Assembly: GCA_963831605.1 (NCBI GenBank)
Contig: CAWHQR010000011.1
Span: 1-28,749 of the forward strand
Length of the DNA: 28,749 nucleotides
Direction: 5' to 3'
DNA from: DASUPK01 sp963831605
GTDB lineage: Bacteria > Actinomycetota > Thermoleophilia > Solirubrobacterales > 70-9
Made by a program: the position numbers and the translations under genes. The notes under the pieces were generated by a model. The model was not told where the DNA came from and searched no databases. It worked only from the letters and a program-made list of their open reading frames with translations. Of this stretch, positions 16,746-25,442 are shown piece after piece; position 1 is the stretch's first letter; every line of letters begins with the position of its first letter.

Positions 16746-19700
16746 CTACGCCGGATCCGCCCGGCCCATCAGGGCCGTGAGGACTATCCGCTCCTGCTCC
16801 TTGGTGTGGGCGACCGCGTACCCCTCGCCGGGGCTCGCGCGCGGCGGCCGGCCGATGTAGCCGAGCTCGACGCCCTTGGGGAGCAGCTCGGGCATGCGCC
16901 GCTGCATCACCGACCAGGCGCCCATGTTCCGCGGCTCCTCCTGGACCCAGACGATCTCCTTCAGGCTGGGGTAGCTGGCGATCAGCTCGGTGAGCTGCTC
17001 CTTCGCGAACGGGTAGAGGAGCTCGGCTCGGGCGATCGCAACGTTCTCGATCTCCTCGCGCTTGGGGGCGGCGTCGATGTCGTAGTAGATCTTGCCGCTG
17101 CAGAGGGCGAGGCGCTCGACCTTGTCCTTGCGGCCCTCGGCGTGCGGGTCGTCGAGCACGAACTCGAAGGAGCCGGTGGTCAGATCCTCGAGCGTCGAAG
17201 TCGCCCGCGGCAGGCGCAGCAGGCCCTTCGGCGTGAAGACCACCATCGGCCTGGCCTTCTGGATGTGGGCCTGGCGGCGCAGCAGATGGAAGTACTGCGC
17301 GGCCGTGGATGGATTGGCGATCCGGATGTTGCCCTCGGCCGCGAGCTGGATGAAGCGCTCGATCCGGGCGCTCGAGTGCTCGGGGCCCGCGCCCTCGTAG
17401 CCGTGGGGGAGCAGCAGGGTGAGGCGTGAGGTCTGCCCCCACTTCGCCTCGGCGGAGACGATGAAGCTGTCGATGATCACCTGCGCCGAGTTGCCGAAGT
17501 CACCGAACTGGGCCTCCCAGAGGATCAGACTGTCCGGCGAGGCCGCCGAGTAGCCGTACTCGAAGCCGAGGCAGGCAGTTTCCGAGAGCGGGCTGTTGTG
17601 GAGCTCGAGCGGCGCGTTCGCCTCCGCCAGGTTCTGGATCGGGGCGTAGCGCAGTCCCGTCTTCTCGTCATGCAGGACGAGGTGGCGGTTGGAGAACGTC
17701 CCGCGTTCCGTGTCCTGGCCGGTGAAGCGGACGTGGACCTCCTCCGTCAGCATCGACGCCAACGCGAGGGCCTCGGCGTGACCGAACTCGATCCCGCCGT
17801 CGTTCATCGCATCGAGCCGCTTGGAGAGGGGCTTGCGGAGCTTGCGGTGGATGGTGAAGCTGTCCGGCACCCGGAGGAGCTCCTCGTTCAGCTTCCGCAG
17901 TCGCTCCTCGGGGACCGCGGTGTCGACGCTCGGGCTGCGGGTGCGGTCGAGCTCCCCGGTGCCCGTCGCGGTCGGGTCTGCGTAGTCGCCGGACTCGATC
18001 TTGCGGCGGAGCTCGTCATGGGCCGCCTTGAGCCCCTGCTGGCGCTGGTTGTTCCGCTCCTCGACCTCGTTGGGCGTGACCATGCCCTCCTTGACCAGCT
18101 CCTCGGCGTAGATCTGACTGACCGGTGGGTGCTCCTTGATCTTTGCCGCCATCAGCGGCTGGGTGTAGGCAGGCTCGTCGGTCTCGTTGTGGCCGAACCG
18201 GCGATAGCCGATCAGGTCGATCACCACGTCGCGGCCCCAGCGCTCCCGGTAGGCCATCGCCAGACGGACGGCGGCGACGGAGGCCTCCGGGTCGTCGGCG
18301 TTCACGTGGATGATCGGCACGTTGAAGCCCTTCGCCATGTCGGCCGCGTAGGGCGTGGAGCGTCCCTCCTCTGGGTCGGTGGTGAAACCGATCTGGTTGT
18401 CCTGGATGATGTGGATCGTGCCGCCCGTCGCGTAGCCCTTCAGCGATTGGAGGTTGAGGGTCTCCGCCACGACTCCCTGTGCCGGGAACGCCGCGTCGCC
18501 GTGGAGGAGCACTGGGACGGCGGCCATCGGGTCATGCTCGAGGCGGCCGTTCTGGCGGCTCGTCTGGGAGGCTCGCGCGGCGCCCGTGACCACCGGGTCC
18601 ACGAACTCGAGGTGGCTCGGGTTCGGGTAGAGGCGGACGCCGATCTCGGAGCCGTCCTTCGTCTTGTAGAGGCCGCCGTGGCCGTAGTGGTACTTGACGT
18701 CGCCGGTGCCGCCGGTGGGGATCGCGGCGAGGGACTTGACCGCTTCGATCGCCTTGGCGCCCTCGAACTCGGCCAGGATCGCCTCGACCGGACGGCAGAT
18801 GTTGTGGGCGAGGACGGCGAGGCGGCCGCGGTGGGCCATGCCGATGACCACGTCGTGGGCGCCCTCCGTGTGGGCCATCTCGAAGACCTCGTCGAGCATC
18901 GGCACGACGGCGTCGAGACCTTCGATCGAGAACATCTTCTGGCCGAGGTAGGCCTTCTCCAGGTAGCGCTCGAAGCCGAACACCGAGATCAGCCGGTCGA
19001 GGAGGCGCTGCTTCTCCTCGGCGTCGAGCGGCTTGCGGTGCCAGCCCGTCTCGATCATGTCCCTGAGCCACATCCGCTGCTGATGCGAGGAGAGGTGCTC
19101 GATCTGGTAGGCGATCGTGCCGCAGTAGGCCTCGCGCATCCGCGGCAGGACCTCGAGGAGCGTTTCGCCCTCGACCCCGATGCGGAGGATCTCCGCCGGG
19201 ATCTGGGCCATCAGCTCGGGGGTCAGGTTGAGCGTCTCGGGCTGGATCGCCGGATCGCCCTTGGGCTCGGAGCCGAGCGGATCCAGCCGGGCGGCCAGGT
19301 GGCCGTGCGTGCGGTAGGCCTTGAGCAGGGAGGTCGCGGCCTGCACGCCCTGGAGGAGCTCGGTGCTGGGCCTCGCGGCGACGCTGGGGGCTGTCGGCCC
19401 GCCGGGCGAGCCGGGCGCCGCCAGCGGTGGCGAGGAGGCCGACGCCGCGTGCGCCGAGGTGATGGGAGTGGGGTCGACCTCGAGCTCCCGCGCGACCGAC
19501 TCGTAGAAGTCGTCCTCGCCCTGCAGCAGCTCCTCGATGCGGCGCAGGAAGGATCCGGACTCCGCACCTTGGATCACTCGGTGGTCATACGTGGAGGTCA
19601 TCGTCATCACCTTCGAGACCCCCAGCGCCTTGATCTTCTCCGGCGGAGCGTGCCTCCACTCGACCGGATAGGCGAGCGAGCCGCAGGCGACGATCGTGCC

Positions 19701-21110
19701 CTGACCCTTGAGCAGGCGCGGCACTGAGGCGACGGTCCCGAGGCCGCCCGGGTTGGTGAGGCTGATGTTGGTCCCCTGGAAGTCGTCTGCGGTGAGGCTG
19801 TTCTCCCGGGTCTTCGTGATCAGCTCCTCGTAGTAGGAGTGGAAGCCCTTGAAGTCGAGGCGATCGGCGCCCTTGATGCAGGGGACCAGCAGGGAGCGCT
19901 TGCCCTTCCGCTCCACGTCGACGGCGATGCCCAGGTTGACGGCCCCTGGCTCGATTACGGTGGGCTTGCCATCGCGTTCCTCGAAGGCCCGCCCCATCAC
20001 GGGCCATTCCTGCGCGGCCTTGACGATGGCCCAGGCGATCAGGTGCGTGAAGCTCACCTTCATCCCGCGCTCCTTCAGCACCTCGTTCAGCGCCCTGCGC
20101 TTGGCGTCAAGGGTGTCGACGGCGAGCTCACGGAACGAGGTTGCCGTCGGAATCGAGCGGCTCTCGTCCATCGCCTTGGCCAGCGTGGCGGCCGGTCCTC
20201 GCAGCGGCGTCGCCTCGCTCTCGGCGGCCTTGGCGGGCGCGGCGCCGTCGCCTCCGTTCAGGACGTCCGCTTTGGTGATCTTGCCGCCTGGACCGCTGCC
20301 CTTTACACCGGCCAGATCCACTCCGTTCGCCTGAGCCGCCCGCCGCGCCACCGGAGTGGCGTTGGCCGCCTGGCTGACGGCTTCGCCATCACCCGCCACG
20401 ACCTCGCCTTCGGCTGCGGCCGTATCGGGCGTGGGTGCGTCTGGCTTGGCAACCCTGGTCGCCCCGCCGTCGGCGCTCGGAGCCTCGCCCTTGGTCATCT
20501 CGGCGAGCGGCTTGCCGACCTCGATGGTCTCGTCGGGACCGACCAGGATCTTGGTGATCGTGCCGCTGGCGGGAGCGGGGACCTCGGCGTCGACCTTGTC
20601 GGTGGAGACTTCGACGACCGTGTCGCCTTCCGCGATCTGATCGCCCTCGGAGACGTGCCACTCGAGGACGGTCCCCTCGGTGACCGACTCGCCCATCTCT
20701 GGCATCACGATCTCCAGGCCTCCGCCCTCGAGGCTCTTCCCAGCGGAGACCGACGGGTCGTCGGTGGTCGCGGTCGTGGACTCGCCGGCGCCGTTCGAAT
20801 CCGCCTCGCCATCAGAAGAAGCGTCCACGGAGGCTTCGGCCTTCTTCTCCGGTGGTCCGCCGTTCGGATCGATCTCGGCCATCGGCTTGCCGACCTCGAT
20901 CTCATCGTCGGGCTGCACCAGGATCTTCGTGACGGTGCCGGTGGCGGGGGCGGGGACCTCGGCGTCGACCTTGTCGGTCGAGACCTCGACCATCGTGTCG
21001 CCCTCTTCCACGGAATCGCCCTCCGAGACATGCCACTCGAGCACGGTGCCCTCCGTCACCGACTCGCCCATTTCGGGCATCAAGAGCTGAACCTTCTGCT
21101 TAGTCGCCAT
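16746..21110 (-). CDS. kgd: Fused 2-oxoglutarate dehydrogenase E2-E1 (Kgd/OdhA-like) with two lipoyl domains
   Basis: This 1454-residue TCA enzyme decarboxylates 2-oxoglutarate and transfers the succinyl group to CoA. Domains in order: lipoyl 1 (about 5-80, STDKVD, Lys47), lipoyl 2 (132-206, Lys172), E3-binding domain (250-285, ATPVARRAAQANGVDL), E2 acyltransferase (300-545, YDHRVIQG, His510), a Ser/Pro/Ala linker (548-580), then thiamine-dependent E1 (582-1454, with GMAHRGRLAVLAHN, GDAAFPAQG, QIGFTTDPEEGRSTPY). Known mycobacterial/corynebacterial Kgd/OdhA have the E2 catalytic-E1 fusion but no lipoyl domains (about 1230 residues). This form could load its own lipoyl arms and bind E3. The HRVIQG variant (Gln for the usual Asp) is, as I recall, shared with Kgd. 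No E3 gene is in the window. ATG 21110 follows AAGGGG. Confidence 0.95.
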   Translation of the reverse strand: MATKQKVQLLMPEMGESVTEGTVLEWHVSEGDSVEEGDTMVEVSTDKVDAEVPAPATGTVTKILVQPDDEIEVGKPMAEIDPNGGPPEKKAEASVDASSDGEADSNGAGESTTATTDDPSVSAGKSLEGGGLEIVMPEMGESVTEGTVLEWHVSEGDQIAEGDTVVEVSTDKVDAEVPAPASGTITKILVGPDETIEVGKPLAEMTKGEAPSADGGATRVAKPDAPTPDTAAAEGEVVAGDGEAVSQAANATPVARRAAQANGVDLAGVKGSGPGGKITKADVLNGGDGAAPAKAAESEATPLRGPAATLAKAMDESRSIPTATSFRELAVDTLDAKRRALNEVLKERGMKVSFTHLIAWAIVKAAQEWPVMGRAFEERDGKPTVIEPGAVNLGIAVDVERKGKRSLLVPCIKGADRLDFKGFHSYYEELITKTRENSLTADDFQGTNISLTNPGGLGTVASVPRLLKGQGTIVACGSLAYPVEWRHAPPEKIKALGVSKVMTMTSTYDHRVIQGAESGSFLRRIEELLQGEDDFYESVARELEVDPTPITSAHAASASSPPLAAPGSPGGPTAPSVAARPSTELLQGVQAATSLLKAYRTHGHLAARLDPLGSEPKGDPAIQPETLNLTPELMAQIPAEILRIGVEGETLLEVLPRMREAYCGTIAYQIEHLSSHQQRMWLRDMIETGWHRKPLDAEEKQRLLDRLISVFGFERYLEKAYLGQKMFSIEGLDAVVPMLDEVFEMAHTEGAHDVVIGMAHRGRLAVLAHNICRPVEAILAEFEGAKAIEAVKSLAAIPTGGTGDVKYHYGHGGLYKTKDGSEIGVRLYPNPSHLEFVDPVVTGAARASQTSRQNGRLEHDPMAAVPVLLHGDAAFPAQGVVAETLNLQSLKGYATGGTIHIIQDNQIGFTTDPEEGRSTPYAADMAKGFNVPIIHVNADDPEASVAAVRLAMAYRERWGRDVVIDLIGYRRFGHNETDEPAYTQPLMAAKIKEHPPVSQIYAEELVKEGMVTPNEVEERNNQRQQGLKAAHDELRRKIESGDYADPTATGTGELDRTRSPSVDTAVPEERLRKLNEELLRVPDSFTIHRKLRKPLSKRLDAMNDGGIEFGHAEALALASMLTEEVHVRFTGQDTERGTFSNRHLVLHDEKTGLRYAPIQNLAEANAPLELHNSPLSETACLGFEYGYSAASPDSLILWEAQFGDFGNSAQVIIDSFIVSAEAKWGQTSRLTLLLPHGYEGAGPEHSSARIERFIQLAAEGNIRIANPSTAAQYFHLLRRQAHIQKARPMVVFTPKGLLRLPRATSTLEDLTTGSFEFVLDDPHAEGRKDKVERLALCSGKIYYDIDAAPKREEIENVAIARAELLYPFAKEQLTELIASYPSLKEIVWVQEEPRNMGAWSVMQRRMPELLPKGVELGYIGRPPRASPGEGYAVAHTKEQERIVLTALMGRADPA
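20495..21098 (-). repeat. Tandem duplicated lipoyl-domain coding sequence
   Basis: Two copies of about 225 nt encode lipoyl domains that share nearly all of MPEMGESVTEGTVLEWHVSE and VEVSTDKVDAEVPAPA, separated by a 50-residue Ser/Thr/Gly/Ala-rich linker. The high identity suggests a fairly recent duplication or gene conversion. Confidence 0.85.
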
Positions 21111-21152
21111 TCCCCTTACTAACTGTATGACGTTCTCTAAAGCTGCTTTGCA

Positions 21153-21434
21153 CTACCCGATCCGAGCGATCAGGTCTACCGCGGGCCAGCCGTTCTCCCG
21201 GATGAACTCGCGGGTCGGCGCCACCGTCTCACAGAAGGCGCAGGCGATCATGTCCGAGAACCCGACCGGTCCCGAGAGCGCGAGCGGCATGTCGCACTCC
21301 GGACAGGCGAGGGACCGCATCCCGAGCCAGGCCGCGCGCTCCGCGGGACGGATCTCGACCCTGGCCGCCGCGGCGCGCAGCCGCTCGTCGCGCTTCGGAT
21401 CGAGGTTGCTGGCCGGATCGTAGAAGAGCCCCAC
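21153..21434 (-). CDS. Zinc-ribbon protein, 93 residues
   Basis: The N-terminal half is helical and charged (DPASNLDPKRDERLRAAAARVEIRPAERA). The C-terminal half has two cysteine pairs, CPEC (44-47) and CAFC (65-68), spaced as in a zinc ribbon, then REFIRENGWPAVDLIARIG. I do not recognise the family. GTG 21434 was chosen because an AATAAT box ends exactly 6 nt before it and no Shine-Dalgarno is present, a leaderless pattern seen elsewhere here. Longer frames upstream overlap the divergent propeller gene and look spurious. It lies 42 nt upstream of the kgd-like gene on the same strand, so the two may be co-transcribed. Confidence 0.62.
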   Translation of the reverse strand: MGLFYDPASNLDPKRDERLRAAAARVEIRPAERAAWLGMRSLACPECDMPLALSGPVGFSDMIACAFCETVAPTREFIRENGWPAVDLIARIG

Positions 21435-21440
21435 GACTTG

Positions 21441-21446
21441 ATTATT
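21441..21446 (-). promoter_or_regulatory. -10 box (AATAAT) for leaderless zinc-ribbon gene
   Basis: AATAAT on the minus strand is close to the TATAAT consensus and ends 6 nt before GTG 21434. Confidence 0.5.
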
Positions 21447-21476
21447 GCGCTCGGCCCGAGCCGGCCTGCCACGGTG

Positions 21477-21482
21477 TAGGTT
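21477..21482 (+). promoter_or_regulatory. -10 box (TAGGTT) for leaderless propeller gene
   Basis: TAGGTT ends 7 nt before ATG 21490 and no Shine-Dalgarno is present. It lies back to back with the minus-strand box at 21441-21446. Confidence 0.4.
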
Positions 21483-21489
21483 CTGAGCG

Positions 21490-22671
21490 ATGGGAGCTGG
21501 GGATTCGCGACGGTCAGGTGTCCTGCGTGTCGCAGTGCTGGCTTGCGCAGTGGCTCTCCTTGCGGTGCCGACGACCGCCTCCGCCGCCTTCCCTATCGGG
21601 ACGAATGGCCGGATCGCGTTCGCCAGCTGTGGGACCAAGTGCCACGTCGACGTGATGAACGGTGATGGCTCGGGGCGGATCGAGTTGACCAACACGCCGG
21701 GCGTCGACGACACCAGCCCTTCCTTCTCCCCGGACGGGCGCCTGATCGCCTTCGTCCGTGCTGACGCGATGCAGGAGGACGTTTGGCTGATGAACGCGGA
21801 CGGCTCGGGGCAGGTCGACCTCACCAGGACGGCCGCCCCGAACCAGGACTTCGACCCAAACTTCTCGCCCAACGGCCGCCAGATCGCCTTCGTCAGGTAC
21901 AACGGCACCGACTGCGACGTCTGGATCATGAACACCGACGGGAGTGGCCAGAGGGACCTGACCAACACACCGAACAGCGGCGAATGCGACCCTCCGTTCT
22001 CGCCCGACGGGCGACGGATCGCCTTCTTCCGCGGAACATCCGCTCAGCTCGACATCTGGAGCATGAACGTGGATGGCTCCGACCAGAGGGACCTGACCAA
22101 TACCCCGTCGCCGGCGGGCGAGGAGGAGCCGGCGTATTCGTCCGGCGGTGCGAGGATCGCCTACGAGCGCTTCAACGGCAGCAGCGAGTCGGATATCTGG
22201 GCGATGAACACTGATGGCACCGGCCAGATCGACCTGTCCAACGCGGCGGGGGCACAGGACACCTCGCCGGCCTACTCGCCGGACGACAAGCTGATCGCAT
22301 TCAAGCGGCAGAGCGGGACCGACCTGGACATCTGGGCGATGAACGCCGACGGCTCCGGCCAGGTCGACCTGACCAAAACGCCGGCACCGACGAACGAGTT
22401 CCAGCCGGACTGGGAATACGTCTACAAGTGTGCAGGCCGCCGCGCGACCATCATCGGCACCGACTCTGCAGAGAAGCTCAAGGGGACGAAGGGCCCCGAC
22501 GTGATCGTCGGCAACGGCGGCAACGACAAGATCAAGGGGAAGGGCGGCAACGACAGGATCTGCGGTGGGGCTGGGAAGGACAAGCTGGTCGCGGCGAAGG
22601 GCTCCAAGGATCGGTGCGTCGGTGGCCCCGGCAAGGACACCGGCAAGGGCTGCGAGAAGGGCAAGCTCTAG
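21490..22671 (+). CDS. Secreted PD40/TolB-like beta-propeller with RTX-like tail
   Basis: This is a 393-residue exported protein. After a signal peptide (about 1-33, VLRVAVLACAVALLAVPTTASAA) come about six repeats of some 43 residues built on DxWxMNxDGSGQxDLTxTP and FSPDGRxIAF, the PD40/TolB propeller pattern. From about residue 325 a Gly/Asp/Lys-rich tail (GPDVIVGNGGNDKIKGKGGN, GGAGKDKL) resembles degenerate RTX calcium-binding repeats, with cysteines that could pair. Such proteins act outside the membrane in binding rather than catalysis; the ligand is unknown. ATG 21490 follows a TAGGTT box by 7 nt with no ribosome site. It is divergent from the zinc-ribbon gene. Confidence 0.8.
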   Translation: MGAGDSRRSGVLRVAVLACAVALLAVPTTASAAFPIGTNGRIAFASCGTKCHVDVMNGDGSGRIELTNTPGVDDTSPSFSPDGRLIAFVRADAMQEDVWLMNADGSGQVDLTRTAAPNQDFDPNFSPNGRQIAFVRYNGTDCDVWIMNTDGSGQRDLTNTPNSGECDPPFSPDGRRIAFFRGTSAQLDIWSMNVDGSDQRDLTNTPSPAGEEEPAYSSGGARIAYERFNGSSESDIWAMNTDGTGQIDLSNAAGAQDTSPAYSPDDKLIAFKRQSGTDLDIWAMNADGSGQVDLTKTPAPTNEFQPDWEYVYKCAGRRATIIGTDSAEKLKGTKGPDVIVGNGGNDKIKGKGGNDRICGGAGKDKLVAAKGSKDRCVGGPGKDTGKGCEKGKL

Positions 22672-22720
22672 CGGTTCCGGCTACTTGGCTCGCGGTGTAA
22701 GTTCCCCGTGAGGAGGTGAG

Positions 22721-24736
22721 ATGAGCTACTTCGTCACGGGCGCAACCGGTTTCATCGGCCGCAACCTGGTCGAGCAGCTGCTTGCGCGCGAGGGCACCAT
22801 CTACGTCCTCGTCCGCGAGGGGTCACGTGGCCGGCTCGAGGAGCTCCTGAGCCGCTGGGGCGCGGACGACGACCGGATCGTGCCGGTCATCGGCGACCTC
22901 TCCCAGGAGCACCTGGGCTGCGGTGATCGGATCTCGGAGCTGCAGGGGAAGGTCGACCACTTCTTCCATCTCGCCGCGATCTACGACATGACCGCGGACG
23001 CCGAGAGCCAGCGCATCGCGAACGTCGAGGGCACCAGGGAGGCCGTCAAGCTCGCCAAGGAGCTCGACGCCAAGCACTTCCACATGGTCAGTTCGATCGC
23101 CGCTGCCGGCCTCTACAAGGGCACCTTCACCGAGGACATGTTCGAGGAGGCCGAGGAGGTCGACAACCACCCCTACTTCCAGACCAAGCACGAGTCCGAG
23201 GCGGTGGTGCGGGAGGAGTGCGAGGTGCCGTGGCGGGTCTATCGGCCGGGCATCGTGGTCGGTCACTCGGAGACCGGCGAGATGGACAAGGTCGATGGCC
23301 CGTACTACTTCTTCAAGCTCTTGCAGCGAGCCCGGAACGCCGTCCCGCAGTGGTTCCCCGGGATCGGGATCGAGGGACGGAAGATCAACATCGTCCCGGT
23401 GGACTTCGTCGCCAAGGCGATGGACCACATCGCCCACATCGATGGGCTCGACGGGCAGGCATTCCACCTCACCGACCCGAATCCGCTGTCGGCTGGTCAG
23501 GTGATCAACACCTTCGCGAAGGCCGCGCACGCGCCCGAGGCGGTCATGCGGATCGACTCGCGGATGTTCGACTTCATCCCGAAGCAGGTCCGCGGTGGGC
23601 TGACGATGCTGCCGCCCGTCAAGCGGATCAGCGATCAGGTGCTCGCGGACCTGGGTATCCCGCGGTCGGTGCTCGTCTACATCAACTACCCGACCGATTT
23701 CGACTCGACCAAGACGCAGGAGGCGCTGGAGGGGAGTGGGATCTCCGTTCCGCCGCTGCCCGGCTACGCCGACAGGCTTTGGGACTACTGGGAGCGGAAC
23801 CTCGACCCGGATCTGTTCAAGGACCGCTCGCTCTCCGGGGCGATCGGCGGCAAGGTCGTCCTGATCACGGGGGCCTCGTCGGGGATCGGCAAGGCCTGTG
23901 CCGTCAAGTGCGGCGACGCCGGCGCCGAGGTGCTGCTCGTGGCGCGCACCCCGGAGAAGCTCGAGGAGACCAGGGCGGAAATCGAGGAGGCCGGTGGCAG
24001 CGCGCACATCCACCAATGCGACCTCTCCGACCTGGACGAAGTCGAGCGGATGGCCAAGGAGGTGCTCGACCAGCACGAGCGCGTGGACATCCTGGTCAAC
24101 AACGCCGGCCGCTCGATCCGGCGCTCGATCGAGAACTCCTACGAGCGCTTCCACGACTTCGAGCGGACCATGCAGCTCAACTACTTCGGAGCGCTCCGGC
24201 TGATCCTGAGCGTGCTGCCCAGCATGCGGAAGCGCAGCATGGGCCGCAAGGGCGGCCACATCATCAACATCAGCTCGATCGGGGTGCAGACCAATACGCC
24301 CCGGTTCTCGGCCTACGTCGCCTCCAAGGCGGCCCTCGACGCCTGGTCACGGTGCGTCGCCTCCGAGGTGATCGACGACGGCGTCCACATCACGACCATC
24401 CACATGCCGCTCGTCCGAACGCCGATGATCGCGCCGACCAAGATGTACGACGCCTTCCCGACGATCACGCCCGAGGAGGCCGCGGACATGATCTGCGACG
24501 CGATGATCCGCAAGCCGAAGAAGGTCGCGACCCGCCTCGGCAACTTCGGCGAGCTGCTCTACAACGTCGCCCCGAAGGCCTCGGACGCGATCCTCAACAC
24601 CGCCTACAAGCTCTTCCCGGAATCGAGCGCCGCGAAGCGCAAGGGGAAGGACGACGGCAAGCCGGCCGAGAAGGAGCAGGAGCTCTCCACCGAGGGCGTC
24701 GCATTCGCGTACCTGATGCGCGGCGTGCACTGGTAA
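22721..24736 (+). CDS. Two-domain fatty acyl-CoA reductase (FcrA/AcrA1-like)
   Basis: The protein has 671 residues and two Rossmann enzymes in one chain. Domain 1 (1-370) is an extended SDR with TGATGFIG (6-13) and Tyr152-x3-Lys156 in PYFQTKHES, as in acyl-CoA reductases. Domain 2 (375-671) is a classical SDR with TGASSGIG (383-390), NNAG (460-463), the Ser518/519 pair and Tyr532-x3-Lys536. This layout and length match bacterial alcohol-forming acyl-CoA reductases such as Marinobacter FcrA and the mycobacterial AcrA1 group, which make fatty alcohol from acyl-CoA through aldehyde using NADPH. ATG 22721 has GAGGAGGT 5 nt upstream. An alkyl-DHAP-synthase-like gene lies 0.7 kb downstream and would use its product. 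The reaction is inferred from architecture. Confidence 0.85.
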   Translation: MSYFVTGATGFIGRNLVEQLLAREGTIYVLVREGSRGRLEELLSRWGADDDRIVPVIGDLSQEHLGCGDRISELQGKVDHFFHLAAIYDMTADAESQRIANVEGTREAVKLAKELDAKHFHMVSSIAAAGLYKGTFTEDMFEEAEEVDNHPYFQTKHESEAVVREECEVPWRVYRPGIVVGHSETGEMDKVDGPYYFFKLLQRARNAVPQWFPGIGIEGRKINIVPVDFVAKAMDHIAHIDGLDGQAFHLTDPNPLSAGQVINTFAKAAHAPEAVMRIDSRMFDFIPKQVRGGLTMLPPVKRISDQVLADLGIPRSVLVYINYPTDFDSTKTQEALEGSGISVPPLPGYADRLWDYWERNLDPDLFKDRSLSGAIGGKVVLITGASSGIGKACAVKCGDAGAEVLLVARTPEKLEETRAEIEEAGGSAHIHQCDLSDLDEVERMAKEVLDQHERVDILVNNAGRSIRRSIENSYERFHDFERTMQLNYFGALRLILSVLPSMRKRSMGRKGGHIINISSIGVQTNTPRFSAYVASKAALDAWSRCVASEVIDDGVHITTIHMPLVRTPMIAPTKMYDAFPTITPEEAADMICDAMIRKPKKVATRLGNFGELLYNVAPKASDAILNTAYKLFPESSAAKRKGKDDGKPAEKEQELSTEGVAFAYLMRGVHW

Positions 24737-24787
24737 TGCGAGGGCGCGCGGCAGCGCGACCCGTTTAGTGCATGCGCCGCTCAGGGC

Positions 24788-25360
24788 TCAGTTGTAGAAG
24801 ACGATGAAGAAGCCGGCGTTTGCCTCCGCAGTCCCGTCCGTAATCAGCAGCAAGACGTATGCATCTGCGGCGGGGGTGCAGGCACTTGAGTCCGTGCTGC
24901 CGAACTGCGGGCCGATCTCGTTCATGGAGTCGTCGTAGTCCGTGGTCACCTGCGCCCCCTTGAAGGCAAATCCGAGCTGGTAGAAGCAGTACATCCCCGT
25001 GCTGGGGCGGCTGACGGTGGCGTTGGCCATGTTCTTCGACTTCGCCTGGTCGATCGACCCATCGGAGTTGATGTGGGCGAAGGCGATCGGATTCGCGCTC
25101 CCCGCCGTGCTTGCATTGCCCGCATTGGTCGCGTTGTCGGCGTTCGTTGCGTTGGCGGCCCTGGCGACGGAGAGACCCGGTGCCTGCGCGGCGATCTGCT
25201 GATCCGCGATCGATCTCGCCTGCGCAGCGGTGAGACCCTTGCTCTTCTTCTTCGACGAGGTAGCCGTTCCCGCGACGGCGACACCTCCTATGGCGATCAA
25301 GGCCACCAGAACTCCGCTGGCGATCGCCCACGCGTAGCGCGACTGGATTACCCGCTTCAC
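24788..25360 (-). CDS. Exported protein with Asn/Ala/Thr repeat linker
   Basis: This 190-residue protein starts at GTG 25360 behind GGGAGAG. The N-terminus (residues 5-31) is a signal or anchor helix (YAWAIASGVLVALIAIGGVAVAGT), followed by a lysine patch (SKKKSKG). Residues 68-90 form a repeat of N-A-T/N-A-D/N-A-G units (ATNADNATNAGNAST). The C-terminal domain has two cysteines (in MYCFYQLGF and SSACTPAADAYVLLLI) and ends in FFIVFYN. The architecture is frequent in predicted surface proteins of Thermoleophilia-like genomes, but no function is known to me. It is divergent from the flavoprotein gene at 25443 and convergent with the reductase gene. Confidence 0.7.
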   Translation of the reverse strand: MKRVIQSRYAWAIASGVLVALIAIGGVAVAGTATSSKKKSKGLTAAQARSIADQQIAAQAPGLSVARAANATNADNATNAGNASTAGSANPIAFAHINSDGSIDQAKSKNMANATVSRPSTGMYCFYQLGFAFKGAQVTTDYDDSMNEIGPQFGSTDSSACTPAADAYVLLLITDGTAEANAGFFIVFYN

Positions 25361-25430
25361 TTGCCCACTCTCCCTTTGGTTTCTGGAACGGACCGCCGAC
25401 GCTCCCCGGCTGGGGTCGTCGCCTGTGAAG

Positions 25431-25436
25431 TAATGT
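25431..25436 (+). promoter_or_regulatory. -10 box (TAATGT) for leaderless flavoprotein gene
   Basis: TAATGT fits TANNNT and ends 6 nt before GTG 25443; there is no Shine-Dalgarno. Confidence 0.5.
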
Positions 25437-25442
25437 CGGCGC

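Noticed and set aside
17598..19727. Long plus-strand open frame (709 codons) opposite the kgd-like gene
   Set aside because: It lies wholly antisense to the strongly supported E2-E1 gene, has low-complexity Arg/Gly/Val/Leu/Asp composition and no domain; it is a GC-driven shadow.
21144..21158. GCTGCTTTGCA, half of the hairpin element, upstream of the kgd-like gene
   Set aside because: Only one arm is present with no pairing partner; too short to call a copy.
22823..24259. Minus-strand open frame (478 codons) opposite the acyl-CoA reductase
   Set aside because: Antisense to a gene with clear motifs on the plus strand; no recognisable domain.
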